A stretch of DNA of 64,000 nucleotides from an uncultured Clostridia bacterium (GTDB lineage Bacteria > Bacillota > Clostridia > Christensenellales > UBA1242): contig CAKNRR010000002.1 of assembly GCA_930990975.1 (NCBI GenBank), positions 64,204-128,203 on the forward strand, in the 5' to 3' direction. The position numbers and the translations under genes were made by a program. The notes under the pieces were generated by a model. The model was not told the DNA's origin and searched no databases. It worked only from the letters and a program-made list of their open reading frames with translations. Of the stretch, positions 8,937-18,014 are shown in pieces. Numbering within the stretch: the first letter of the stretch is position 1; every line of letters starts with the position of its first letter.

Positions 8937-9407
8937 TTATTCTACTGGAATTATTTTTATATTTTCAATACTTGTAGCAAGTTGTGATTGTATAATCTCT
9001 ACAATTTGTGCTACCTGTGTTGATGAAAGTTCTGAAGCTTTTACAACAGCGTTTACATTTGCATCAGAAATAGTAACAACACAATCTTCAAAACCTTTTG
9101 ATTTGATTAATCCTTCTACAACAAGTTCTTGTTCCATTTGCTCAATTAAAGCAAGTTTTGCATTTTCTGCATTTTTAATAGCTTCTTCTGTTGATGATTC
9201 ACTAGCTATAATTGCATCATAATAAAGCATTTCTTGATCTCTTGTAGACTCTCTATCTGTTCTATAAGTTTGGAAATAGCTTGAAGTTGTTGTGCTTCCA
9301 TCGTCAACTTTAGAAATAGATTTATTCAACATTACATTTAAATAACCGGTTACTCCCAGCAATAATACCATAGCTGCTATAATTATAATTTTAGTTCTCT
9401 TTTTCAT
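8937..9407 (-). CDS. spoIIIAH: Stage III sporulation protein AH
   Basis: SpoIIIAH is made in the mother cell and its extracellular domain binds forespore SpoIIQ to form the feeding-tube channel. The 156-residue protein has one N-terminal membrane segment (about 5-27) and a C-terminal YscJ/FliF-like ring-building domain (about 85-156). It is shorter than the B. subtilis protein (218) mainly in the linker. It is the last gene of the spoIIIA operon, 12 bp after AG. Confidence 0.93.
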   Translation of the reverse strand: MKKRTKIIIIAAMVLLLGVTGYLNVMLNKSISKVDDGSTTTSSYFQTYRTDRESTRDQEMLYYDAIIASESSTEEAIKNAENAKLALIEQMEQELVVEGLIKSKGFEDCVVTISDANVNAVVKASELSSTQVAQIVEIIQSQLATSIENIKIIPVE

Positions 9408-9419
9408 AAATACTCCTTT

Positions 9420-9965
9420 TTAATTTCCTTCCACTATATTAATCTTTGAGTTATCTATTTCTATCACAGTTTGTATTACCGAAATCATATTTAGTTTGAC
9501 TGAAACATCTTCAGCGCCTTCAGATACAACTACAATTCCTTTTACTATTGGATAGATTTCTTCTTGGAGTACTGGTTGTCCATCCACCATAACAACAGTT
9601 TTGGTTGTGACTATTGTTCCGTTTGATGTCGTCTTTGATTCTTCTTCTGTGACATAAACATACTCAAAACCCTTTTCTAATGTAACTAATACTTCTACAT
9701 CTCCTGCTCCTTTTAATTTAGCTAGTACATTTTCAAGTTTATTCTCGATATAGTAAACATATTCCTGAGATGTCAAAAATTTTGATGTAACATTGTCTTT
9801 ATTTGTCGACGAGTCACTATTTGCTTTTTGAGTTGTGGCTACACTTCCGAAATATATTAAAGCTACAATGACAGCTAGTCCACATGCTAAATAAATTTCA
9901 ATGTGTTTTACTTTCTTTATTTTTTCATATAACTGCTTAAATTTCAATTTGAAATCACTCATCAT
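9420..9965 (-). CDS. spoIIIAG: Stage III sporulation protein AG
   Basis: SpoIIIAG forms a large ring in the channel between mother cell and forespore. I place the start at 9965, where ATG follows GAGGAGG by nine bases; a longer frame reaches 9986 but has no ribosome site. The protein (181 residues) has a membrane segment near residues 25-45 and a ring-building domain (VLAKLKGAGDVEVLVTLEKG onwards) interrupted by a beta-insertion typical of AG. The start lies inside the end of spoIIIAF, an 11-bp overlap. Confidence 0.92.
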   Translation of the reverse strand: MMSDFKLKFKQLYEKIKKVKHIEIYLACGLAVIVALIYFGSVATTQKANSDSSTNKDNVTSKFLTSQEYVYYIENKLENVLAKLKGAGDVEVLVTLEKGFEYVYVTEEESKTTSNGTIVTTKTVVMVDGQPVLQEEIYPIVKGIVVVSEGAEDVSVKLNMISVIQTVIEIDNSKINIVEGN

Positions 9966-10455
9966 ACAAAATATCCTCCTCATCAATTTTTATATGATCT
10001 GTTATTATCGAGGTTATATCTTTCTTTATTTTTAATATATTTTTATGCTCAGCATTTTCACTTATTACTAAATTTGTTAAATCGACAGTTATCGATTTAT
10101 ATTGCATTGCATTGTCAAAGATGTCGCAATTTATATATATCACAACATTTCTATATCCATGGTTTTCTATTTCTTCTTCCACTTCCTCTTTTACTTTGTT
10201 TATTTTGTCTAAATTCAATTGATAGATATAATCTTCGTCAACTTGTATATTGTCATAATCAAATATGTTTGGAAACTTTAATTCAGTGCCAAGCAGTTTT
10301 GGAATTGGCATTATTATTACAAGAATGATAATAAAAGAGAAAGTTCCTTTTATATATCGATTCATTTGCCCATCTGGCAACATTAATTCCACTATAACTG
10401 ACAAACATATAATGCCTGCAATTGACATTATCCATGTAGATAGCTCGTTTAACAT
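9955..10455 (-). CDS. spoIIIAF: Stage III sporulation protein AF
   Basis: The 166 residues carry two N-terminal membrane helices (about 6-26 and 35-53) and a soluble domain (about 75-166) that resembles the ring-building fold. LPDGQMNRYIKGTFSFIIILVI is the recognisable family stretch. It acts in the mother cell membrane as part of the SpoIIIA complex. Start spacing and overlap with AG suggest coupled translation. Confidence 0.9.
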   Translation of the reverse strand: MLNELSTWIMSIAGIICLSVIVELMLPDGQMNRYIKGTFSFIIILVIIMPIPKLLGTELKFPNIFDYDNIQVDEDYIYQLNLDKINKVKEEVEEEIENHGYRNVVIYINCDIFDNAMQYKSITVDLTNLVISENAEHKNILKIKKDITSIITDHIKIDEEDILYDE

Positions 10456-10468
10456 CTTCCCTCCTATG

Positions 10469-11707
10469 TTATGCTATGTTTGCTGAGCACATTACAAGAC
10501 CAAGCATTATGAAATATACAAATGCAATACCAATTATCAAGACAATCAATAAGACCATGCTTTTAGATAACGATGATATGAAGTTCGCGATTTGTTTGTT
10601 TCCAAGTGGCTCTATAATTCCTGCAATTAATTTTAAAGCCAACATAAATAATATTAATTCAATCAGTGGAGATAACACTGTGGCAAGTAAAAGGAACAAT
10701 CCTGTGGCACCCACAGCGTTTTTTATTAAATTTGATGATACTAAAATCAAACCCATACCATCACTTAAATATGAACCCAAAATTGGTATATACGACCTTA
10801 TTGCATATTTAGCTGTTCTTATTGAAATTCCATCAATTGAGCCTGCTGTTATCCCTTGAATAGATAAGAAAGCTGTAAATACTGTAAATATCAAACCTAT
10901 AAGCCACTTATAAGAACTATTGAAAAACGAAGTGAATTTATCGAGCTTAACATTGTTTGATAAATTTGATACAACATTGAAAACAACAGAAAATATAAAG
11001 ATAGGCAAAAGCACATAGGTGAAAAGATTTAGTATTGTTCCAGCTAAAAGTGCCATAGCTGGCTGATATATTGAAGTAGATGCAGTCCCTCCTATGGCAG
11101 TCAATAGTGTCAGTAAAATAGGAAATATTGCGTCCATTTGTGATTTTAAGATTTGTATAGTGTTTGTTGTAAGTCCTACCATCTTTACTACTATGGATAG
11201 GACTAGGACGACTATGATACCATAAGTGACAAAGTGGATGATGCTGGAAATTGATTTCCCATTATTGTATGGTTTTAGTCCTTGTATCATATTGCCTATT
11301 AGTGAAACCGCAATAATTATAGAAATAATTGGAAGCAACGATAAGAGGTTTTCAAAGAAAATATTAATTATTGAAGTCCAAAGGCTCGTGCCATCATCAA
11401 ATTCACCATTGATTAAATTTTGTAATTTTTCATAGAAGCTGCTACCACCAAATATTTCCAATTTCCCAGATGTAAGGGATTGCAAAATTTCTTCTAATGA
11501 TGAAAAATCTATATTGTCTAATTGCTTATCCGCCTCATCTTCAAGCTCTCCTGCGATGTCTTCTTGTGAATTGTTTGATTCTAATGCTGATGTGGTGGCG
11601 GATTTTCCTATTGTGGGACAGAAGAGAAAGAAAACAATAAGAACTATTATAAATAAAGTTTTTATTGTTTTGTTGCTTTTTAGAGGTCTTATTAAAGGTC
11701 TTATCAT
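10469..11707 (-). CDS. spoIIIAE: Stage III sporulation protein AE
   Basis: SpoIIIAE is the large multispanning membrane protein of the SpoIIIA complex. The 412 residues show an N-terminal signal or anchor (about 16-36), an extracytoplasmic segment (about 40-115) and about seven further membrane helices. The hallmark stretch LLTAIGGTASTSIYQPA is present. Its start overlaps the end of spoIIIAD by four bases. Confidence 0.95.
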   Translation of the reverse strand: MIRPLIRPLKSNKTIKTLFIIVLIVFFLFCPTIGKSATTSALESNNSQEDIAGELEDEADKQLDNIDFSSLEEILQSLTSGKLEIFGGSSFYEKLQNLINGEFDDGTSLWTSIINIFFENLLSLLPIISIIIAVSLIGNMIQGLKPYNNGKSISSIIHFVTYGIIVVLVLSIVVKMVGLTTNTIQILKSQMDAIFPILLTLLTAIGGTASTSIYQPAMALLAGTILNLFTYVLLPIFIFSVVFNVVSNLSNNVKLDKFTSFFNSSYKWLIGLIFTVFTAFLSIQGITAGSIDGISIRTAKYAIRSYIPILGSYLSDGMGLILVSSNLIKNAVGATGLFLLLATVLSPLIELILFMLALKLIAGIIEPLGNKQIANFISSLSKSMVLLIVLIIGIAFVYFIMLGLVMCSANIA

Positions 11708-12096
11708 GTTGGCAACAACTCCATAATAATTTGAAGAATATTTGTTATTATTGGAAGAGCCATGACAAGAATAATTATTTTCCCACCTAATAACACCTTG
11801 TCCCCTAAACTTGAATTGCCTGTATCAGAGCAAATGCCTGCAGTGAATTCTATTAAATATCCAACCCCTATGATTTTTAAAAGAAGTGTATATAAATTGG
11901 AATTTAAGCCAGTTATTCCTATGATTTCTTTAAAAACCTCAAATATTGTTGCTAAATAATTGATAACCATGAATAAGATTATCAATCCACCCACCAATCC
12001 TATTATAACTGCAAAATCTGATCGTATAGGACGGACAATCATTGTAGCTAAACAAGTTATCAGTCCTATAGCGATGATTTTAAATATTATTTCCAT
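11704..12096 (-). CDS. spoIIIAD: Stage III sporulation protein AD
   Basis: The 130-residue, four-helix membrane protein is the AD component. The stretch LKIIGVGYLIEFTAGICSDTGNSSLGDKVLLGGK is the family core and is intact. AC and AD share the same fold and resemble small membrane subunits of export systems. It follows spoIIIAC by 6 bp. Confidence 0.93.
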   Translation of the reverse strand: MEIIFKIIAIGLITCLATMIVRPIRSDFAVIIGLVGGLIILFMVINYLATIFEVFKEIIGITGLNSNLYTLLLKIIGVGYLIEFTAGICSDTGNSSLGDKVLLGGKIIILVMALPIITNILQIIMELLPT

Positions 12097-12102
12097 GCTC
12101 TC

Positions 12103-12297
12103 CTAAAAATTAAATATTGTTTTTAAAGTTGTAAATAATTCTCCAATCAAATTCAACACCATAATTAAAACGATAATCAGCCCTGCTAAGGTTGCAAGTG
12201 TGGATATTTCATCCTTGCCTGTCTGCTTTAAAATTTGACCTACAATAGCAGTTAAAATTCCTATAGCGGCTATCTTAAATATTATTTCTACATCCAT
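12103..12297 (-). CDS. spoIIIAC: Stage III sporulation protein AC
   Basis: AC is a 64-residue membrane protein with two helices (about 5-22 and 33-52). The motif VGQILKQTGKDE followed by a hydrophobic helix is highly conserved in the family. It sits between AB and AD in the operon. Confidence 0.94.
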   Translation of the reverse strand: MDVEIIFKIAAIGILTAIVGQILKQTGKDEISTLATLAGLIIVLIMVLNLIGELFTTLKTIFNF

Positions 12298-12309
12298 TCT
12301 TATACCACC

Positions 12310-12804
12310 TTAGATAAACAAAACCACTATCAATAAGCCTGCAACAATCCCAAGTTTTATAGAAAGTGACCCATATTTTTTATTTTCACTTTTTACTTGT
12401 GCAGAGATACTTTCAAATCTTGTTTGAAAATTTTTTATCTCTTTAGATTGACTGTCAACATCGCTTCTACCTAAAGACTTGAAAAATGTAAAAATTAAGT
12501 CTTTTTCATCATCCTTTAAAAAATTAATGCTATTAAATAAAGAAGTTTTATCAAGTGCATTTTCTTTATCTAAAAATGAAATAAAATTTTTATCAATGCC
12601 TTTAAGGTCCTTTTTGTTCTTTTCATCCAAGTTTAAGAATATGTTTTTTAATCTATCTCTTGAATAATTTATTTCTATATCAAACTTTTGGCATAGATAC
12701 AGCAAAGCTTGATAAAAATTATCTCTAGTTTTATATTTTTTTGAAAATAAATATCCAATGAAAGTGCAAATAACAGCAATAATTATCAATAAAAAATATT
12801 TCAT
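12310..12804 (-). CDS. spoIIIAB: Stage III sporulation protein AB
   Basis: The 164 residues have one N-terminal membrane helix (2-19), a helical cytoplasmic domain and a second hydrophobic segment at the C-terminus (148-164). The layout resembles GspF-type proteins of secretion systems, the known relation of SpoIIIAB. Sequence similarity is weaker than for the other members, and the assignment relies partly on operon position between AA and AC. Confidence 0.9.
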   Translation of the reverse strand: MKYFLLIIIAVICTFIGYLFSKKYKTRDNFYQALLYLCQKFDIEINYSRDRLKNIFLNLDEKNKKDLKGIDKNFISFLDKENALDKTSLFNSINFLKDDEKDLIFTFFKSLGRSDVDSQSKEIKNFQTRFESISAQVKSENKKYGSLSIKLGIVAGLLIVVLFI

Positions 12805-12812
12805 ATACCCTC

Positions 12813-13718
12813 CTAATTCTTTACTCTCGTGAAATTTTCGTTATAAATTCCTTCAAGTGTGCCTGGTCCATTTCGTAAAGATAACAAAACATATCTTTGA
12901 AATAATTTATTTTTTATCAATAATTCAAAATTGGGCTTTTTTAAAAAGCTTTCAATATTGTCACAATGCACTGATGCTAAGACTGTTACACCACAATTAA
13001 TTGCGTAATTGACAGCATCAATATCCTCTGCTTGTCCTAGTTCATCTGTAACAATTATGTTGGGACTTAATGCTCTGATCCCGTTTTCAAATCCAATAGA
13101 TTTTTTAGCAAATGATATTTTGTCTGAATAATTCCCTACACATCCTTCTTTTCCTATATCGATTTCTCCACGCTCATCAAGAATAAGAATGTTATAAGCA
13201 TAATTTCGTTCTGATAATTGACAAATAAAATCTCTAAGAAAAGTTGTTTTTCCTGCACCCGGTGGAGATAAAACAAGAGTATTGTAAACTTTATTGTTTT
13301 CAAATATATAGTCAAAGGCAGCAAGCGAGCAATTCTTTATTTCATGAGGTATTCGAATATTTACACTGTTAAAGTTTGTCATGGTTTTGACTATTCCATT
13401 TTCTTCAACTAAATCTCCACCTAGCCCCAATCTGATGCCTCCAGGAGTAACAATAAAACCCTTCTTTATTTGTTCATTTACTGAATATATAGAGCATTCA
13501 CTGGCTCTAAAAATTATATCTTCTATCATTATTTTTGAAGCATATATAGCCTCTTTGATATTTGCCGTTGTTCCATTGTTACTCAAATATGTTCGTTGTG
13601 AACCAATTATTAAAATAATGGGTTTATTGGCTCTAAATCGAATTTCAGTAATACATTTTAAATTGATTTTATTTTGTAAAATATGGTATATTTCATCTGA
13701 CAAAATTTTTTCTAACAT
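12813..13718 (-). CDS. spoIIIAA: Stage III sporulation protein AA (ATPase)
   Basis: SpoIIIAA is the ATPase of the mother-cell-to-forespore channel, related to type II/IV secretion ATPases. I use the ATG at 13718 (MLEKILSDEIYH), seven bases after AAGGAG; upstream codons lack a ribosome site. Walker A SPPGAGKTT, the box ILDERGEI and the stretch NIIVTDELG are intact. The protein is 301 residues, the usual size. It opens the eight-gene operon. Confidence 0.95.
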   Translation of the reverse strand: MLEKILSDEIYHILQNKINLKCITEIRFRANKPIILIIGSQRTYLSNNGTTANIKEAIYASKIMIEDIIFRASECSIYSVNEQIKKGFIVTPGGIRLGLGGDLVEENGIVKTMTNFNSVNIRIPHEIKNCSLAAFDYIFENNKVYNTLVLSPPGAGKTTFLRDFICQLSERNYAYNILILDERGEIDIGKEGCVGNYSDKISFAKKSIGFENGIRALSPNIIVTDELGQAEDIDAVNYAINCGVTVLASVHCDNIESFLKKPNFELLIKNKLFQRYVLLSLRNGPGTLEGIYNENFTRVKN

Positions 13719-14013
13719 TCTATCTCCTTGCATTAATACTATGTCGGTCTGTGTTATAAATTGCATTAACGACAAATAAAGCTAAAATGTTCGCACTTGG
13801 TTTAAATGACTAAATTTATAAAATATTAAAAAGTCTAACATTCGCGAAAGTTTTCGTGTGTCAGGTTTGGTAATTATAGTTTTTTAAGTTTTATTTCAAA
13901 ATATATTATATCTTTTACATTAAACCTAACCTTCTTAAATTCAATTAAACAAAGGTAATTATTCATCAGTAATATTAAGGCAGTTTTCTTAGCATATTTA
14001 GCTAAATCAAAAA
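13719..14013. other. Intergenic region upstream of spoIIIAA
   Basis: Nearly 300 bp between the spoIIIA operon and the efp terminator. It should carry the mother-cell promoter of spoIIIA. I see no open frame with a ribosome site and no SigE-type -35/-10 pair good enough to call. Confidence 0.5.
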
Positions 14014-14040
14014 AAGAGCTTATCATTTAGATAAACTCTT
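14014..14040 (-). terminator. Terminator after efp
   Basis: An 11-bp stem (AAGAGCTTATC with GATAAACTCTT, one G-T-type mismatch) with a five-base loop is followed on the minus strand by a run of T residues, about 60 bp past the efp stop. Confidence 0.8.
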
Positions 14041-14097
14041 TTCTTTATAATATAAATTTTAAATTTAAGTTTTTATTTATTTAAACATGTAACTAAA

Positions 14098-14658
14098 TTA
14101 TTTTACTCTTTCCATATAGCTTCCGTCACGAGTATCAATTCTTATTTTATCTCCGATATTGATAAATAGAGGAACTCCTAAAACATACCCAGTTTCAACT
14201 TTTGCTGGTTTTGTTGTAGATTTTGATGTATCACCTTGAATACCAGGCTCACAATCAATAACTTCAAGTTCAACAAAGTTTGGTGCGTATACAGCGAATG
14301 GATTTCCTTTGTAGAAATACATAGTACAATTTTCATTTTCTTTAACAAAGTTTAAAGCATCTTCAACACTTTCTTTGTTTAAAGGAATTTGGTCATAAGT
14401 CTCAGTATCCATGAAATAGTAGATTTCACCATCGTTATAAAGATATGTCATCTCTTTCTTTTCAATAACTGCTACTTGAAATTTATCAGATGGATTGAAT
14501 GTTGTTTCTTTAACTTGTCCTGTCATAACATTTTTTAATTTTGCTCTTACAAAAGGTGAACCTTTCCCTGGTTTAACATGCAAAAATTCTACTACAGAAT
14601 AAACTGCACCATCCCATTCAAAAGTTGTTCCCTTTCTAAAATCTCCTGCAAATACCAT
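14098..14658 (-). CDS. efp: Translation elongation factor P
   Basis: EF-P enters the ribosome E site and relieves stalling at polyproline. The 186 residues form three beta-barrel domains: KOW-like domain I (1-64), domain II (65-127) and the C-terminal OB domain with the signature near [23 protein letters not shown]. The tip loop is VKPGKGSPF, so the modifiable residue equivalent is a Lys. No modification gene (epmA, ymfI) lies next to it. It has its own terminator. Confidence 0.97.
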   Translation of the reverse strand: MVFAGDFRKGTTFEWDGAVYSVVEFLHVKPGKGSPFVRAKLKNVMTGQVKETTFNPSDKFQVAVIEKKEMTYLYNDGEIYYFMDTETYDQIPLNKESVEDALNFVKENENCTMYFYKGNPFAVYAPNFVELEVIDCEPGIQGDTSKSTTKPAKVETGYVLGVPLFINIGDKIRIDTRDGSYMERVK

Positions 14659-14713
14659 AAATATTTTCTCCTTAAATCATATAATTTTCTTGTATATTTT
14701 AGCATATAAAAGC

Positions 14714-15571
14714 CTATTTGTCTAGTAATTTTGAATAAATTTTTTTCATTATTAAAGCATCTTGAGGCATTTGAGACATTGATTCACAAATAACTCTTGG
14801 CGATAAATTGTATTCAATCAAAACTTCGGCTAATGGCTCAAAATCTGGTCCATATAAAACATCGTCGTAATTTAGGTGCTTTATTTCTCCTTTAGGTCCA
14901 TATTGTATTTTTGAAAAATGAATATGACAATTATTTGTTCTGTCGTAGCCCAGCTTATCTATGCTATAATCTAAAATTCTTTTAAAATCATCTTTCGTCT
15001 TTAAACTTCCTTGTTCTAGTGAATTTATATGCCCAAAATCAAAAGTTGGAACAAGGTGTTTGTTGCAAAGACACAAATCAACAACTTCATTATAAGTGCC
15101 TATTTGCATAGATTTTCCCATCGTTTCTGGACACAAAAAGATGTTTTCAAGCATTCCTTCATTTTCAAGTTGATTAAATGTTTCATCAAATCTTTTTTGT
15201 GTCAAATTTAAAGCCTCATTTCTAGAGAGCTTTCCACAAGAAGCTGGATGAAAAACAAGTTTATCTGCTCCGAAAGCATTTAAAAATTTTATTCCAGTGA
15301 TTATATAGCCTTGTGTTTTTTTATACATCTCTTCATCAGGATTGGCAAAGTTAATATAAAAAGGTGCATGAAGTGACACTTTTATATTTAGCTCTTTAAA
15401 CAATTCGCCAGCTTTTTTTGCAAGTTCACTTGACATTTGATATCCGTGACCAAAAGAATACTCATAAGCATCCAAACCTTTATCCTTAATCCATTTTGGC
15501 ACTTCTAATATTGTTTTATGCCCTTCGTTATAAAATTCTTCACCACATCCTGAAGGTCCAAATAAAACCAT
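14714..15571 (-). CDS. Endonuclease IV-family TIM-barrel protein
   Basis: The family cuts DNA 5' to abasic sites using three zinc ions. The 285 residues show the metal-ligand pattern of the fold: LHAPF near 68, FHPAS near 107, PETMG near 145, DFGH near 178, HIHFS near 216 and a Glu in VICES near 260. The product may be an Nfo-type AP endonuclease or a related sugar-phosphate isomerase-like enzyme. The gene stands alone with no partner that narrows the choice. Confidence 0.8.
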   Translation of the reverse strand: MVLFGPSGCGEEFYNEGHKTILEVPKWIKDKGLDAYEYSFGHGYQMSSELAKKAGELFKELNIKVSLHAPFYINFANPDEEMYKKTQGYIITGIKFLNAFGADKLVFHPASCGKLSRNEALNLTQKRFDETFNQLENEGMLENIFLCPETMGKSMQIGTYNEVVDLCLCNKHLVPTFDFGHINSLEQGSLKTKDDFKRILDYSIDKLGYDRTNNCHIHFSKIQYGPKGEIKHLNYDDVLYGPDFEPLAEVLIEYNLSPRVICESMSQMPQDALIMKKIYSKLLDK

Positions 15572-15735
15572 AGTTAACTCCTTTTATAGTAATTGAATAA
15601 TCAGAAAAATGATCAATATAATCAATATAATTTTACTCTTAATTTTAGCCTTTGCTAAGATTAATTTTCTTATAAGCAAAGGAAATAAGCATAGAGCAAA
15701 TAGAAATAAGTTTTTAATTTAAAGAAAGTGTAAAA

Positions 15736-16584
15736 TCAAACACATCTTAATGTGAATCTCATTTTGTTATCAGTAACATTTACTAATCCTAAAAATTTGT
15801 TGTTGTTAAAAAGTTTGTAAAAACCATCTTTTGGATAATTTATATTAATACCATTTAATATCTTGCTTGTTTCATTATCATCAAGATTGATGGAAGGATA
15901 ATCAAACAATTCTTGGACTGTTATAATTTTATAATTCCCATTCTTTAAATCTTGTAAGGTGTATGAATTTGAAATATCAAAATCGGCACATCTTGTACGA
16001 ATTATTTTCAACATAACACCATATGTAGATAGTTTTGTTGCCATATCTCGACATATAGAACGAATATATGTTCCGCTTGAGCAATGAATTTCAAGTTCAA
16101 AAACATTGGCATCTATTTGACTTAAAATCTTTATAGAATATATGTGAATTAATTTAGGTTTTAATTCAATGTTTTCAATACCCTTTCGGGCCAAATCGTA
16201 GGCTTTTTGACCATTTATTTTCTTTGCTGAATATTGAGGCGGAAGCTGGTTTTGTTCTCCAATAAATTGAGGAATTATAGAATTTAATTTTTCTTTTGTT
16301 ACAATAACATCATTTTTGAGTGTTACCTCTCCTTCCAAATCTAATGTATCAGTAGTTTCTCCAAATTTAAAAATTGTTTTATAAACCTTATCTTTATTTA
16401 AATAAAAATCAAAGAGTTTTGTGCATTTACCCAAAGTTACCGGCAACAAACCTTCACCCAATACATCTAAAGTCCCCAAATGCCCTGCTTTATCGGCTTT
16501 AAGGATGTGTTTAACCTTATTAACTACGCTATTAGATGAAATTCCTCTTTCTTTGTTTATAAGAATTATACCATTTAATCCCAT
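15736..16584 (-). CDS. truB: tRNA pseudouridine-55 synthase
   Basis: TruB converts U55 of the T-loop to pseudouridine in most tRNAs. The catalytic Asp is D40 in AGHLGTLD, the PPQYSAKKINGQKAYDLARKG motif is near 100, and CSSGTYIRSICRDM is near 168. A short C-terminal domain completes 282 residues. It follows the DHH-family gene by 3 bp, in the rbfA-nrnA-truB order of Firmicutes. Confidence 0.95.
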   Translation of the reverse strand: MGLNGIILINKERGISSNSVVNKVKHILKADKAGHLGTLDVLGEGLLPVTLGKCTKLFDFYLNKDKVYKTIFKFGETTDTLDLEGEVTLKNDVIVTKEKLNSIIPQFIGEQNQLPPQYSAKKINGQKAYDLARKGIENIELKPKLIHIYSIKILSQIDANVFELEIHCSSGTYIRSICRDMATKLSTYGVMLKIIRTRCADFDISNSYTLQDLKNGNYKIITVQELFDYPSINLDDNETSKILNGININYPKDGFYKLFNNNKFLGLVNVTDNKMRFTLRCV

Positions 16585-16587
16585 ACT

Positions 16588-17541
16588 TTACCTTTTATTT
16601 ATAAGTTGCAAAATTTTATCTTTTACAGCCTCTATACTTTCAGCTTCAACCTTTGCCCCAGCTGCACCAATATGGCCCCCACCGCCAAGCTCATTTGCAA
16701 TATCTCGTACACTGTAACCGCTTTTAGCTCTCATTGAAATTTCATAAAAATTTTTATTTGATTCAATAATACTAAAAGAATATTTTGCTTCTTTTATTGA
16801 AATTAATTCACTGCTATAAAAATCACAGTCAGCTTTACTGCAAGCCATTTTCTTTAATGCTGCTAAATCCACCAAGATATACGCACATTCACCTAGAATT
16901 TTATAATTCTCATATAAATACTTTCTAATTTCAATTTCTTTTATTGAAAACGACCTATATTGATTTTGATTTATAAAAGCAAGGTCTGCCCCCAATTTAG
17001 ACAATTCATAAGCAGTTTTAAAAGAACATGAATTTGTATTTGTGTTCATAAATGAGCCTGTATCGGCTGATAAACCTAAATATAATAATGAGGCAATTTG
17101 CTGATCTATGTTTATTTTTAAAGCTTTGATAATTTTAAATACTATCTCACTGCATGAACTAAAAGATGTATTAATAAAATTATATTTCCCAACCAAATCT
17201 ACATTTTGATGATGATCTATCACAATGGTTTCATTATTGTTTTTAAAAAGATATCCATAGTCGCCCAATCTGTTTTTTGATGGCGTGTCTGTGGATATAA
17301 ACAAATCAAAATCTGATTCATTGCAAATCTCATTTATCCAAGATTTATCAATAAAGACTTCTTGTTTTTCCGTCAAGTTTGCTTTAGAAAAAAATGAAAC
17401 GGACTTGTTCATTTTTTTACAAGCAAAATATAAAGCCAAGGCTGACCCAAAAGCATCAAAGTCTGGATTTATATGAGTAAAAATGGCTATATTCTTGGCT
17501 TTTTTGATTGTATCAGATATTTGCTTGAAGGTATTATTCAT
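16588..17541 (-). CDS. nrnA: DHH/DHHA1 phosphoesterase, NrnA-like
   Basis: NrnA-type enzymes degrade nano-RNA and can hydrolyse pAp or pApA. The start is taken at the ATG at 17541, which overlaps the rbfA stop region; an alternative GTG lies six codons upstream. The DHH domain has FTHINPDFDA near 21-30 and VIDHHQN, and the C-terminal DHHA1 domain has LGGGGHIGAAGA. The Gly of the usual PDGDA is Phe here. Length 317 residues is normal. Position between rbfA and truB is the standard one. Confidence 0.9.
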   Translation of the reverse strand: MNNTFKQISDTIKKAKNIAIFTHINPDFDAFGSALALYFACKKMNKSVSFFSKANLTEKQEVFIDKSWINEICNESDFDLFISTDTPSKNRLGDYGYLFKNNNETIVIDHHQNVDLVGKYNFINTSFSSCSEIVFKIIKALKINIDQQIASLLYLGLSADTGSFMNTNTNSCSFKTAYELSKLGADLAFINQNQYRSFSIKEIEIRKYLYENYKILGECAYILVDLAALKKMACSKADCDFYSSELISIKEAKYSFSIIESNKNFYEISMRAKSGYSVRDIANELGGGGHIGAAGAKVEAESIEAVKDKILQLINKR

Positions 17542-17914
17542 CTTTATCTTCCCCTTCACTTTCTTCCTTTGGTATATTTAAATGACTAAGAATTTCATTA
17601 ATACGAATAGTCGCACTTGTGCCTTTATCTGCCACAAAATTAAGTTGTGGAATTGAAGGCATTTTCAACATATTGGCAAGCTCCTTTTTAATAAAACCTT
17701 GTGAGCATTGAAGTATTTTTATATTATCTTCCAATTCTTTTTCATCTTTGCTGTCAAGAGCTACTTTTACTTTGCAGTACTTGAAATCAGGAGTTACCTC
17801 AACCTCGCTGATAAACAACATAGGATTTAATCTTGGGTCATTCATCTTAAATTGAATGATTTTTGCAATACTTTTTTGAATTTGGCTGTTTGCTCTATCA
17901 AATCTTTTAGACAT
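17534..17914 (-). CDS. rbfA: Ribosome-binding factor A
   Basis: RbfA binds the 30S subunit during late maturation of 16S rRNA. The 126 residues have the KH-like fold with the motif NSQIQKSIAKIIQFKMNDPR near the start, VTPDFKYCKVKVAL in the middle and IPQLNFVADKG near the end. An acidic tail follows. It overlaps the next gene by 8 bp. A hairpin lies between infB and rbfA. Confidence 0.95.
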   Translation of the reverse strand: MSKRFDRANSQIQKSIAKIIQFKMNDPRLNPMLFISEVEVTPDFKYCKVKVALDSKDEKELEDNIKILQCSQGFIKKELANMLKMPSIPQLNFVADKGTSATIRINEILSHLNIPKEESEGEDKDE

Positions 17915-17932
17915 AAACTCTCCTTTAATAAA

Positions 17933-17957
17933 AAAGAAAGTAAATCTTACTTTCTTT
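17933..17957 (-). terminator. Hairpin between infB and rbfA
   Basis: A perfect 11-bp stem (AAAGAAAGTAA with TTACTTTCTTT) with a three-base loop is followed on the minus strand by a T-rich stretch. It could act as a partial terminator that lowers rbfA-nrnA-truB expression relative to infB. Confidence 0.65.
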
Positions 17958-18014
17958 TAGTCTATTTATATTATATAAAAATTTGTTAATATTTCAAAAT
18001 AAAAGTTTGAAAAT

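Noticed and set aside
13719..13900. SigE-type promoter for spoIIIAA (GTCATTT with CATTTT on the minus strand)
   Set aside because: The -10 half matches the SigE consensus poorly and similar strings occur by chance in this AT-rich DNA.
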